Source of the DNA: Rattus norvegicus
Taxonomy: Eukaryota > Chordata > Mammalia > Rodentia > Muridae
Length of the DNA stretch: 64,000 nucleotides
Assembly (NCBI RefSeq): GCF_036323735.1
Contig: NC_086031.1
Location: 41,015,725-41,079,724 of the forward strand
Direction of reading: 5' to 3'
In this document: in pieces, positions 44,214-53,604 of the stretch
Numbering within the stretch: position 1 is the first letter of the stretch
How the letters are laid out: each line of letters starts with the position of its first letter
Notes under the pieces: generated by a model
Database searches by the model: none
Seen by the model: only the letters and a program-made list of their open reading frames with translations
What the model was told of the DNA's origin: nothing
Program-made: the position numbers and the translations under genes

Positions 44214-45713
44214 TTTTTTTTTCCTACTTAAAATGGAAACACCTTTATTGACAGTATAGGACAGTTAAACACACGCAAAGACAAAGATGAGCCCACAGAA
44301 GTGCAAAATTGATACACAGAAGTTAATATTTTTCACCTTCATCGTCTCCTTCAGCACTATCTGACCCAATCTCCTCATAATCCTTCTCTAGGGCAGCCAT
44401 ATCTTCACGGTCCTCAGAGAACTCTCCCTCCTTCATGCCCTCACCCACATACCAGTGCACAAAGGCATGTTTGGCATACATCAGATCAAACTTATGATCT
44501 AGGCAAGCCCAGGCCTTAGCAATGGCTGTGGTGTTGCTCAACATGCACACAGCTCTCTGAACCCTGGCCAGATCACCACCAAGTACCACAGTGGGAGGCT
44601 GGTAATTAGTGACAACCTTGAAGCCAGTGGTGCACCAGTCCACAAACTGGATGGTGTGCTTGGTCTTGATGGTGGCAATGGCGGGATTGACTTCCTTGGG
44701 AACCACATCACCATGGTACAGCAGGCAGCAAACCATGTATTTACCATGGCCAGGGTCACATTTCACCATCTGGTTAGTTGGCTCAAAACAGGCATTGGTG
44801 ATCTCTGCTACTATAAGTTGCTCATGGTAGGCTTTTTCAGCAGAGACGAAAAGAGCATAAGTGGCCAGAGGGAAGTGGATGCAAGGATAGGGCAGTAGGT
44901 TGGTCTGGAATTCTGTCAGATCAACATTCAGGACCCCATTAAGTCTGAGGGAAGCAGTGATGGAAGACACAATCTGGCTAATAACACAGTTAAGGTTAGT
45001 GTAGGTTGGGTGCTCAGTATTGAAGTTTCTACAACAGATGTCATAGATGGACTCATTGTCTACCATGAAGGCACAATCAGAGTGCTCCAGGGTGGTATGA
45101 GTGATGCGGATGGAATTGTAGGGCTCAGCCACAGCAGTAGAACCCTGGGGGTTGGGTAAATGGAGAACACCAGCTTGGACTTCTTTCTGTAATCCACACA
45201 GAGCCGCTCCATCAGTAGGGAGGTGAACCCAAAGCCAGTTCTCCCACCAAAGCTGTGGAAAACCAAGAAGCCCTGGAGATCCGTGCACTGGTCAGCCAGC
45301 TTGTGAATTCTGTCCACGACAAGGTCAGTGATCTCCTTGCCAATGGTGTAGTGGCCACAGGCATAGTTATTGGCAGCATCTTCCTTGCCTGTGATGAGCT
45401 GCTCAGGGTGGAAGAGCTGGCGGTAGGTACCAGTGCGAACTTCATCAATACCTGTGGGTTCCAGGTCTACAAACACTGCCCGGGGCACGTGCTTGCCAGC
45501 TCCTGTCTCACTGAAGAAGGTGTTGAGGGAGTCATCTCCTCTCCCAATGGTCTTGTCGCTTGGCATCTGGCCATCAGGCTGGATGCCATGTTCCAGGCAG
45601 TAGAGCTCCCAGCAGGCATTGCTGACCTGGACACCAGCATGACCAATGTGGATGGAGATGCACGTATTTAGTCCTTGAATTGTTTGGCAAAAATGGAGGA
45701 AGTCCGTTTCTTT
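44214..45713 (-). pseudogene. Alpha-tubulin processed pseudogene (Tuba1c-type retrocopy) inside L1
   Basis: Alpha-tubulin is half of the microtubule dimer. Coding homology runs from codon 4 (45662) to the stop (44323-44325) without introns, followed by a 3' UTR with a reversed AATAAA at 44244-44249 and an A tail (T run, 44214-44221). The C-terminal tail DSAEGDDEGEKY points to Tuba1c and away from Tuba1a or Tuba1b. Breaks: the first three codons are replaced by about 43 bases of filler; a one-base deletion in a C run near 45147 shifts the frame; and the tubulin signature GGGTGSG is GGRTGFG (45228-45248), which would spoil nucleotide binding. A 321-residue frame remains open downstream (44323-45288) but its first 50 residues are out of frame. 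AAGAAAC flanks the insert on both sides. Confidence 0.93.
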
Positions 45714-46681
45714 TTGGAGGCACTCAGAGCTGTGAGTTTTCCTCTTAATGTTGCTTTCATTGTGTCCCATAAGTTTGGGTATGTTGTGCCTTCATTTTCA
45801 TTAAATTCTATAAAGTCTTTAATTTTTTTCTTTATTTCTTCCTTGACAAAGTTATCATTGAGTAGAGCATTGTTCATCGTCCATGTGTATGTGGGCTTTC
45901 TGATGTTTTGTTGTTATTGAAGACTAGTCCATAGTGATCTGGTAAGATGGATGGGACTATTTCAATCTTTTTGTATCTGTTGAGGCCTGTTTTGTAACCC
46001 ATTATATCATCAATTTTGGAGAAGGTACCATGAGGTGCTGAGAAGAAGGTATATTCTTTTGTTTTAGGATGAAATGTCCTATAGATATCTGTTAAATCCA
46101 TTTGGTTCATAACTTCTGTTAGTTTCACTGTTGTCTCCATTTAATTTCTGTTTTCATGATCTGCCCATTGATGAGAGTGGGATGTTGAAGTCTCCCACTA
46201 TTATTGTGTGAGGTGCAATGCATGCTTTGAGCTCTAGTAAGGATTCTTTTATGAATGTAGGTGCCCTTATATTTAGAGCATAGATATTCAGAATTGAGAG
46301 TTCATATTGGTGGATTTTTCCTTTGATGAATATGAAGTGTCCTTCCTTAACTTTTTTTGATAACTTTTGGTTGAAAGTCGATCTTGATATTAGAATACCT
46401 ACACCAGCTTGTTTCTTGAGACCATTTGCTTGGAAAATTGCTTTCCAGCCTTTTATTCTGAGATAGGAGCTGTCTTTGTCATTGAGGTGTGTTTCCTGTA
46501 TGCAGCAAAATTCTGGATCCTGTTTATGTATCCAGTCTGTTAATCTATGTCTTTTTATTGGAGAATTGCGTACATTGATGTTAGAGATATTAAGGAATAG
46601 TGATTGTTTCTTGTTATTTGTATTGTTAGAAATAGAATTATGTTTGTGTGGATATCTTCTTTTGGGTTTATTGCAAGAAGA

Positions 46682-47767
46682 TTACTTTCTCGATTTTTCT
46701 ATGGTGTAGTTTCCCTCCTTGTGTTGGAGTTTTCCCTCAATTATCTTTTGTAGGGCCAGATTTGTGGAAAGATATTGTGTAAATTTGGTCTTGTCATGAA
46801 ATATTTTGGTTTCTCTACCTATGTTTATTGAGAGTTTTGCTGGATATAGTAACCTGGGGTGCCATTTGTGTTTTCTTAGTGTCTGTATGACATCTGCCCA
46901 GGATCTTCTGGCTTTCATAGTCTCTGGTGAGAAGTCTGGTATAGTTCTAATAAGCCCGCCTCTATATGTTACTTGACCTTTTTCCCTTACTGCTTTTAAT
47001 ACTCTTTCTTCATTTTGTGCATTTGGTGTTTTAACTATTATGTGACGGGAGGAATTTCTTTTCTTGTCCAATCTATTTGGGGTTCTGTAGGCTTCTTGTA
47101 TGTTTATGGGCATCTCTTTCTTTAGGTTAGGGGAGTTTTTTTCTATAATTCTGTTGAAGACATTTACTGGCCCTTGAAGTTGGGAGTCTTCACTCTCTTC
47201 TATACCTATTATCCCTAGGTTTGATATTCTCATTGTGTCCTGTATTTCCTGGATGTTTTGGGCTAGTAGTTTTTTGCATTTTACATTATCTTTGATGGTT
47301 GTGTCGATATTTTCTATGCTATCTTCTGCCCTTGAGATTCTTTCTTCTATCTCTTATATGCTGTTGGTGATGCTTGCATCTAGGACTTCTGATCTCTTCC
47401 CTAGGTTTTCTATCTCCAGGGTTGTCTCCCTTTGTGCTTTCTTTATTGTTTCTATTTCCATTTTTAAATTCTGGATGCTTTTGTTCAATTTCTTCACCTA
47501 TTTGGTTATGTTTTCCTGTGATTCTTTAAGCGATTTTTGTGTTTCCTCTTTAAGGGCTTCTACTAGTTTACCTGTGTTATCCTGTGTTTCTTTAAGGGAG
47601 TTATTTATGTCCTTCTTAAAGTCCTCTTTGTGATTTTTAAATCCAAATCTTGATTTTTCCAGTGTGTTTGGATATCTAGTATTTGGTTTGGTGGGAGAAC
47701 TGGGCTCTAATGTTGCCAAGAAGTCTTGGTTTATGTTGCTTAGGTTCCTGCACTTGCCTCTTGCCAT
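46682..47767 (-). pseudogene. L1 ORF1 (RNA-binding chaperone), two premature stops
   Basis: ORF1 protein coats L1 RNA as a trimer. One single frame runs from ATG at 47767 to a stop at 46682, 361 codons, the usual size. The N-terminal half is charged with heptad-like Lys/Glu/Leu spacing (coiled coil). The RRM-like part has IIGIEESEDSQLQGPVNVFN and the C-terminal domain has ARRSWADVIQTLRKHK and LSINIGRETKIFHDKTKFTQYLS. The only breaks I see are TAG at 47498-47500 and TAA at 47354-47356, both in the coiled-coil half and both without a frameshift. That is light damage beside the ORF2 of the same element. Confidence 0.93.
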
Positions 47768-48113
47768 CTGGTTATCTCTGGTGTTAGCTGGTCTTGCTGT
47801 CTCTGACAGTGGTTTGACCCTCCTGTAAGCCTGTGTGTCAGCACTTCTGGAGACTAACTTTCTCCCATGGGGATCTGGGAACAGAGAGCTGTGTCATAGG
47901 GTCAGCTCCAGGCCCAGGTGGAAACAAGAAGGATCCTGTCCCAGACTGCTCCTCAGTTCCTGTGTCCAGAGGGTTCTAGGTGTGTTCTTCTGGGGCAGGA
48001 ATATGAGCAGAAGTGGTAGTCTCCCTGAACTCTCAGGATTTTCACACTTCTAAGAGTCCAGGTCTCTCTCCCATGGGATGTGGATACAGAGAACTGTGGG
48101 ACCAGGTAAGCTG
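47768..48113 (-). promoter_or_regulatory. L1 5' UTR with tandem promoter units
   Basis: The phrase CTCCCATGGG(G)ATCTGGGAACAGAGAGCTGTG near 47868-47897 recurs, slightly altered, at 48070-48096, a spacing of about 200 bases. This suggests one whole and one partial 5' monomer, which in rodent L1s carry the internal promoter. The outer unit is cut at 48113. Confidence 0.65.
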
Positions 48114-48409
48114 GAGACATTTTCTTGATTAATGATTGGAGGATATGAGAGGATCCAGTCCACTGTGAGCTGTGTCACCCCAGCTGAGTGATCCTCACTG
48201 CATAATAAAGCAAGCTGGGCAATCTGTGGGGAGCAAGCCAGTAGGCAGTGTTCCTCCATGGTCTCTGTTTCAGTTCTAGCCTTCAGGTTTCTTCCCTGGA
48301 TTCCATTGACAATGGAGTGTGATTGGGAAGTGTTAAGACAAATAAATTTGGTCATTATTTTCTTCCAAAAATAGATGCTTAACTACAACAAAACATGCAA
48401 TCTCTCACT

Positions 48410-48622
48410 GGTCCAGAATATGACTAGTAGGCTAGGCTGGTCAGCAAACTTAAGGGATTCACCTATCTCCACTTCCCTAATGCTGGAATTATAAGAGTGT
48501 GCTAACAGGCTCAGTTTTTTGTTATTTTGGTTTTGGTCTCCTTATGTGAATTCTAGAGACAAAACTCATACCGTTATGCTTGCATAATAAGTACTTTAAA
48601 ACCCGATCCATCTTGTCAACCC
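48410..48622 (-). mobile_element. B3 SINE, reverse orientation, old
   Basis: GGCTAGGCTGGTCAGCAAAC, TAATGCTGGAATTATAAGAG and GTACTTTAAAACCCGATCCAT. Confidence 0.65.
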
Positions 48623-48694
48623 AAAATGTTGTACCATTATTTGCCTAACAAATATTACCAATATTTTCTTACTTTCCAAAGTCTGGATTTCAAT

Positions 48695-48868
48695 TTTTTT
48701 ATTTCATTTATTTTATTTTATAAAAGAGTGTGTGCCAAGGCCCACTGTGTGGCGATCAGAGGTCAACTTGTAAAAGTTAGCTCTCTCCTACTGTATGGGT
48801 CTTGTGGACTGAACTCAGGATGTCTGGTTTGGTAGGAGGGGGCTCCACTGAGCCATTCTGCTAACCCA
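48695..48868 (-). mobile_element. B2 SINE, reverse orientation
   Basis: T-rich start (reversed tail), GATCAGAGGTCAACTTGTAA, GACTGAACTCAGGATGTC and CCACTGAGCCATTCTGC. Confidence 0.8.
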
Positions 48869-49274
48869 AAAATTGTCCTTTTACATTCTTATAAGTGGGT
48901 GATAAAATGAACAAGGTCACAGGCAAAGTCTTCTTGTAGCCCATTAGAAACTTACTTCAATATCCACACAGGTTCGTTAATCAATACCTTCTGGGCACCA
49001 GCACTTTAACTAACTGTGATGGCTTCGAAATGAGTCTGTCAAAGCCTTTGGCTGTAAATGTCAGCAAAACCCAGGATAGAAGATTAATTATCTCCACATC
49101 CCACGTGTGGATACTATTTGAGGTACAATGTTTCTGCAACATCAAAGATAATTTTCTAGAGGGTTCTCTGAAACACTATTTTCCTTCGATGGCAGGTGTT
49201 ACTACCTCAAGAAATCATTTGTTTTCCTCATTAAAATAAAGCTTATGAAGAAGTTTCAGAAAACACAAGTCCTA
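48869..49274. other. Unique spacer
   Basis: Nothing recognised. Confidence 0.4.
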
Positions 49275-49585
49275 GGGACTGGGGAAATAGCTCAGTGGGT
49301 AAAACAATTGCTGTGCACAGATGAGGACCCAAGTTTGAATCCCCAGGACTCACATAAATGTAATTCCAATGTAATTCCAGCCTTGGAAAACTGACAGAGG
49401 CTCATGAGACCAATACAGAGCTTCACTAGCCCATTCTACAAGCTCAAGGTTTAGCTGAGAAATACTGCCTAAATGAATAGTATAGAGTAATTAAGGAAGA
49501 CTGCAGATATTAACCTCAGGATTCCATAGGCATGCACATATACCTATATCGCTATGTGTACACATACATACAAACAAACATACAC
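49275..49585 (+). mobile_element. B3 SINE
   Basis: GGACTGGGGAAATAGCTCAGTG head, GAGGACCCAAGTTTGAATCC, tail region to about 49585. TGTAATTCCA is present twice in tandem (49359-49378). Confidence 0.75.
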
Positions 49586-49916
49586 AGATGCATACAACAC
49601 AAATGTCTGCAAAATTTAAACATACACAGTACTGACAGTAAGGGCAGGGAATCTGAAAGGTTTGACAGGAAGGGCTTTGCTGGCACTCATATCTTGATGC
49701 CCCTGAAAAGTTTAAGCTTCTGTCTCCACCCTGGCCCACAACATTCACAAGCAAAGCCAGGCTTGGGATTCTCCAACTTCCCTGAGTATTTTCTCTCTCT
49801 TCCTGACTGGTGGCAACTCAGTGTCTACATTGTAGGTTTTCAGTTGGCAGTGTACAGCATTGTGATAATAGCATAGAGGCTAAACAATACCCTCCATTAC
49901 TGACTCCCTATGTAAG
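49586..49916. other. Unique spacer
   Basis: Nothing recognised. Confidence 0.4.
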
Positions 49917-50240
49917 TTACTATTCTGACACTGTGATAAAATACCACAGCCAAAGCAACTTGAGAAGGAAATAGTTTGTGTTTACAGTCCTAGAGGGATG
50001 GACCCCATCATGGAGGCATAAGCGTGGCATCAAGAGCAGGAAGCTGGCTAACTGAACACAAGAATGGGAAGTGAAGTAGGAAGTAACTGGTGTGAGATTG
50101 TCAATCCTCAAAGCCCAACCCCAGTGACCCACTTCCTTGCTTCTAAAGGTTCCATTTCTCAAACAGCACCAGTTACTGGGCATCAACTGTTCAAGTACTT
50201 AAGTCTCTGGGAGACAATTCTCATTCAAACCATTACATTC
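49917..50240 (+). mobile_element. Family A repeat
   Basis: CACTGTGATAAAATACCACAG, AGAAGGAAATAGTTTGTGTTTACAG, GGACCCCATCATGGAGGCAT and GAGACAATTCTCATTCAAACC in family order. Confidence 0.75.
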
Positions 50241-50317
50241 TCTCAGATCAATTTTAATGATGAATATTTGGCTTATTTATGTATCCTTTTAGTCATTGGA
50301 CATCTACTAGTAAAGGA

Positions 50318-50565
50318 GTCTGGAGATATGGTTCAGTCAGAAAAGAATGCTCACCATGCAAGTGTTAAGGACCCGAGGTCAACCATCAGAACCCATGTAA
50401 AGAAAGCCAAGCATAGCAGCACGCACTTGAAATCTCAGTGCTGGGAAGGCTAACCTAGATAGGTCAGTGAGCTTCAAGACAATGGCATGTGACATAGGAA
50501 GTTGCCCTCTGACCATGTTCCCACATGCACTTGCATGTGCACGATGCTGTACACACACAGAAAAG
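50318..50565 (+). mobile_element. B3 SINE
   Basis: GTCTGGAGATATGGTTCAGTC head, ACCATGCAAGTGTTAAGGACC, AATCTCAGTGCTGGGAAGGC and a CCTCTGACCATGTTCCC tail. Confidence 0.8.
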
Positions 50566-50920
50566 AAACCTTCAGTAGCAGGAAGGCTTCATAATTTGAC
50601 CCCCAAAAAAGCATGATGATCCTAATTTGCCCTGATACATTAGTAAAATAACTTGTAAATCTCGTCTCAGCTTTCGGGGCTATTTCCATGGACCTGAATT
50701 GACATGCAGGGCAAGAGTTGCTTATAGCATCGTTTCAACACAAAATCACTGGAAAGATTCTGAGCTAATTACTTTTTTTTCTTTTTGGTATTGAGACTTT
50801 CAGATAGAAAGGCTTAATTCAGACTAGCCTCATTTTAAATGTCACACATATGCATGGGCACAAATAGCAGCTGTGGAATTTAGAAGCACCAATCTACAGC
50901 GCCCTGTCTGTCTGTCTGTC
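50566..50920. other. Unique spacer
   Basis: Nothing recognised. Confidence 0.4.
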
Positions 50921-51064
50921 TGCCTCTATGTATGTATGTATGTATGTATGTATGTATGTATCTTATCTCTATCTATCTCTATCTATCTAGCCAATACAAA
51001 CAGGTTACATATACCACATATGACACTAAATATATACATATATTATTATCTATATATATATATA

Positions 51065-51095
<31 letters not shown>

Positions 51096-51150
51096 CATAG
51101 ATACATAGATACATAGATACATAGATACATAGATACATAGATAGATAGAT
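50905..51150 (+). repeat. Compound tetranucleotide block (TATG)n, (ATCT)n, (TA)n, (GATA)n, (CATA/GATA)n
   Basis: CTGT and TATG units to 50960, ATCT to 50990, an unrelated 54-base insert (50996-51049), TA repeats, then GATA and GATACATA units to about 51150. The ATCT and GATA arms are complementary. Confidence 0.95.
50996..51049 (+). repeat. 54-base perfect duplicate, copy 1
   Basis: Identical base for base to 53278-53331, same orientation, 2282 bases apart. It starts ACAAACAGGTTACATATACC. It sits inside a tetranucleotide block. Confidence 0.97.
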
Positions 51151-51164
51151 CTTTCTATCTATCT

Positions 51165-51369
51165 GGCCATCTTTTTTCTAACTACACTGTCTATTTAGCC
51201 CAAGGTGCTCTCAAGCTCATAATGTGGCCATGGCTGGCCTTAAACTTCTGGTCTCTACCGCCCAAGCATCAGGATTCGGGCGTGGACCACCACAACCATT
51301 ATGCAGTGCTCTGACTGGAGCGCAGGTTTCGTGCAAACACTCCACCAACTGAGGCACATCCCCAGCCCC
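51165..51369 (-). mobile_element. B4 SINE, reverse orientation
   Basis: GCCCAAGGTGCTCTCAAGCTC and CATGGCTGGCCTTAAACTTC (reversed B1 half), then CCACCAACTGAGGCACATCC (reversed ID half). Confidence 0.8.
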
Positions 51370-51984
51370 TCCTTTTTAACCAGAGGTAAGAGGTGTTGAT
51401 GAAGATATACATAACTGACTGGAAACTGTCCAAACAAGCCAAGTTTCATCTGGAGAAAGGAAAAAATCCTCTTTCTCCCACTGTGGGCAAAGACACTGAC
51501 ATGAACACGGATCCTTTGAAAGAAAGGTGGAGAAAAGATGTCTTGAATTGTTCTCAGGAACTCATTGGAAATTAGCCTTGTTGGAACAATAGGGGCTTTC
51601 AGGAAAATTGCTGAGGTCTTGGTCCCCAAGGTCTGAAGCAGCTCAACTCATCTTAGCTGACGGAGATTTGTAAGGGCTTTGGGGCTAGTGCATTATCTCT
51701 GAAATATCACCCTGGCTTTATAGGACTCCTTGGCACTGGGTAACGAGGTCTGCACTTTGACAAAGTTTGACAAGTACCTTTCTTTCCTATATTCACCAAA
51801 TGATTCCCCTGCCAACTGTCCTAATATTCCTAGATTTTTCTGGGTAAGTAGTATAGGATTATATTTTCATCTAAAGTTCTACCTGTCAATTGGCCCATAA
51901 GTATCTATGCATGGATCATTATGAATTTAGATCTGTGTGTATGAGTGAATACATATGCCCATGCTCATAACATTACTTTCCTTT
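51370..51984. other. Unique spacer
   Basis: Nothing recognised over about 600 bases. Confidence 0.4.
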
Positions 51985-52147
51985 ACAATTATTTATCTTT
52001 TATTGTTGGGAGCCATGCAAGGTGAAGGTCAGAGGACAACTTGCCTGAATGGATTCTCTCCTTCTACCCTATAGTTCCCAGGATCAAACTCAAGTCATCA
52101 GGCTTGACTGCAATCACCTTTACCCACTGAGCCATCTTGCAGGCCCA
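51985..52147 (-). mobile_element. B2 SINE, reverse orientation
   Basis: GGTCAGAGGACAACTTGCCTG, TCCCAGGATCAAACTCAAG and TACCCACTGAGCCATCTTGC. Confidence 0.85.
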
Positions 52148-52439
52148 CCACTGAATAATTTCAAGCAGTCTTCCTGTGGTGGAAAGGAATATGGTGATGT
52201 GCTTTAAAGTCAAGTCTGTAAAGGGAAGCAAAGCCAAGCTCTGGTCTTGATGCTGTCACTTGCTGTGGAAACCATGTCATCAAGTTCTTATTATTCCTAC
52301 AGAGGTGAAATGAGCTGAAGTTTGCAAAGTACTCAGGCAGTGTCTGCTATGTGCTAGAGGCTAAAAATAACAGCCATATTTACCACTGTTATTGTTTTTC
52401 TATTAGGTTGTTGTTCTTACTTTTGCTTGAAAAGCCCTA
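52148..52439. other. Unique spacer
   Basis: Nothing recognised. Confidence 0.4.
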
Positions 52440-52706
52440 TAAAGATGGAGAAATAGCTTAGTAAATAAAGTACTAGCTGCACAAGCATGAGGTCCAGAGT
52501 TCAGATCCCCAGCACTAATGTAAAAAGCCAGGTGTGGTAGTACATGTCTGTTACCATGGGGCTGGGGAGGCAGAAAAAGCAGAGCCTTAGAGCTCCCTGG
52601 CTAGCCAGTCTAGCTGAATCTATAAGCTACAGGTTCAGTGAGATATTGTAGAGAAAAAATAGTCAGGGAGAAACTAAGGAACATACTCAACATCAAAACA
52701 CACACA

Positions 52707-52766
<60 letters not shown>
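52440..52766 (+). mobile_element. B3 SINE with (CA)n-(GA)n tail
   Basis: GATGGAGAAATAGCTTAGT head, GAGTTCAGATCCCCAGCACT, GGGGCTGGGGAGGCAGAAAA, GGTTCAGTGAGATATTG, then CA (52699-52725) and GA (52726-52766) arrays. Confidence 0.85.
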
Positions 52767-52768
<2 letters not shown>

Positions 52769-52789
52769 AAATCTTTACAGTGCATACTT

Positions 52790-53245
52790 GCTTGTATTCT
52801 AATGCTAATTGGGTCCCCCAAAACTGTTTGCATAAGAGAGTTTGCACATAGCTTCTGGGAACCTGCCTCCAGTGAATTCTGATTGCTAATTAAAGATGCC
52901 AGCAACCAATAGCTGGGGGAAAAAAAGAGAGATAGGGTTTAGGTTTCCTGGGCTTGGGACCAGGAGGAGGATGAAGGAGGAGGGAGACAAAAAAGCTAGA
53001 TGGAAGGAGGTAGAGGGCTGCTCAACTCGGTCAAGAGCAGCCAGGATGGAACATAGAAATTAGTAAATAATAACTCAGAGTTATTGGTGGGGAAGTGGAT
53101 TCTAACAGCATGGAGGTTAGGCGGTTGCCCAGCAATTGTGCTGCTTAAGGCATATTAAAATATAAAGTCTGTGTTGTGTGTCTTTCATTCAGGAACATAA
53201 ACCATTGAGGTAGGTAGTAACCCTGCACTGGGATTTATTAACATA
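52790..53245 (+). mobile_element. Probable solitary LTR-type repeat, unclassified
   Basis: GATTGCTAATTAAAGATGCC and AGCAACCAATAGCTGGGG (CCAAT-like) in the first half and TATTAAAATATAAAGTCTG (polyadenylation-like) in the second half have the layout of a rodent LTR. No coding region accompanies it. Family not determined. Confidence 0.4.
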
Positions 53246-53277
53246 TTCATACTACAACAGTGTAATATGTAACCCAC

Positions 53278-53331
53278 ACAAACAGGTTACATATACCACA
53301 TATGACACTAAATATATACATATATTATTAT
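53278..53331 (+). repeat. 54-base perfect duplicate, copy 2
   Basis: Same 54 bases as 50996-51049. The surroundings here are ordinary AT-rich sequence without microsatellite, so this may be the source copy. Confidence 0.95.
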
Positions 53332-53439
53332 AATTGCTCTATTTTATTATTAGTTACTGGTTTTATTGTTTAATTAATTAGTGTAATTGCTTGTGATTTA
53401 TTTAATTATCTAGTGTAATTTTTAATTACTTAGTGTATA

Positions 53440-53596
53440 TGCTTGTGTATGCACATACACATCACAGTGCATGTGTATATATCAGAGGACAACTTTAGGG
53501 AGTCAGTTTTCTCCTTCCATCATGTGTGTTTTGGGAATCAAACTTCTGTCATCAGGCATGGCAGCAACTTTTATTCACTGAGCCATCTCTCCTTCT
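53440..53596 (-). mobile_element. B2 SINE, reverse orientation
   Basis: ATATCAGAGGACAACTTTAG, TTTTGGGAATCAAACTTCTG and TATTCACTGAGCCATCTCTC. Confidence 0.85.
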
Positions 53597-53604
53597 CTGG
53601 CTAG

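Larger units (their letters stand above)
41199..46650 (-). pseudogene. L1 ORF2, broken and interrupted
   Basis: Antisense ORF2 in pieces. The endonuclease part is at 46650-45880 (TDIYRTFHPKTKEYTFFSAPHGTFSKID; the catalytic SDH is read as PDH). The EN-RT linker is at 45880-45714 and, after the tubulin insert, 44213-43900. RT is at 43715-42300 (SPGPDGFSAEFYQTF, FADD retained at 42896-42907). The C-terminal part is at 42292-41199. Many frameshifts and stops make it inert. An extra RT fragment sits at 43728-43870. The domain order is that of a complete ORF2. Confidence 0.93.
40467..48113 (-). mobile_element. Near full-length L1, minus strand, holding a tubulin retrocopy
   Basis: From its own 5' end: 5' UTR with tandem units (48113-47768), ORF1 (47767-46682), a short spacer, ORF2 (about 46650-41223), and 3' UTR (41222-40467). 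Its length is about 7.65 kb, of which about 1.45 kb is the alpha-tubulin insert (44214-45713) and about 0.15 kb is a duplicated RT fragment. Without these it is close to 6 kb. It carries a 13-base imperfect target duplicate in a family A repeat. ORF2 is broken in many places; ORF1 is lightly damaged. Unlike the other two L1s here, it has a recognisable promoter region. Confidence 0.9.
40377..48362 (-). mobile_element. Family A repeat split by a full-length L1
   Basis: The left part (40377-40466: TGCTGGTTAATTTGTTGGC, CAATTGAGAAAATGCCTG) and the right part (48114-48362: TTCTTGATTAATGATTGG, CAGTCCACTGTGAGCTGTG, AGCAAGCCAGTAGGCAGTG) are consecutive pieces of one reverse-oriented family A copy. 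Everything between is the L1. The L1 target duplicate is 40454-40466 and 48114-48126 (GAGACTTGTTCTT and GAGACATTTTCTT, 11 of 13 alike). Confidence 0.75.

Noticed and set aside
44323..45288. A 321-residue open frame matching alpha-tubulin
   Set aside because: The first ~50 residues are read out of frame, the true start is gone, and the gene lies intronless with a tail inside an L1. It is a dead retrocopy.
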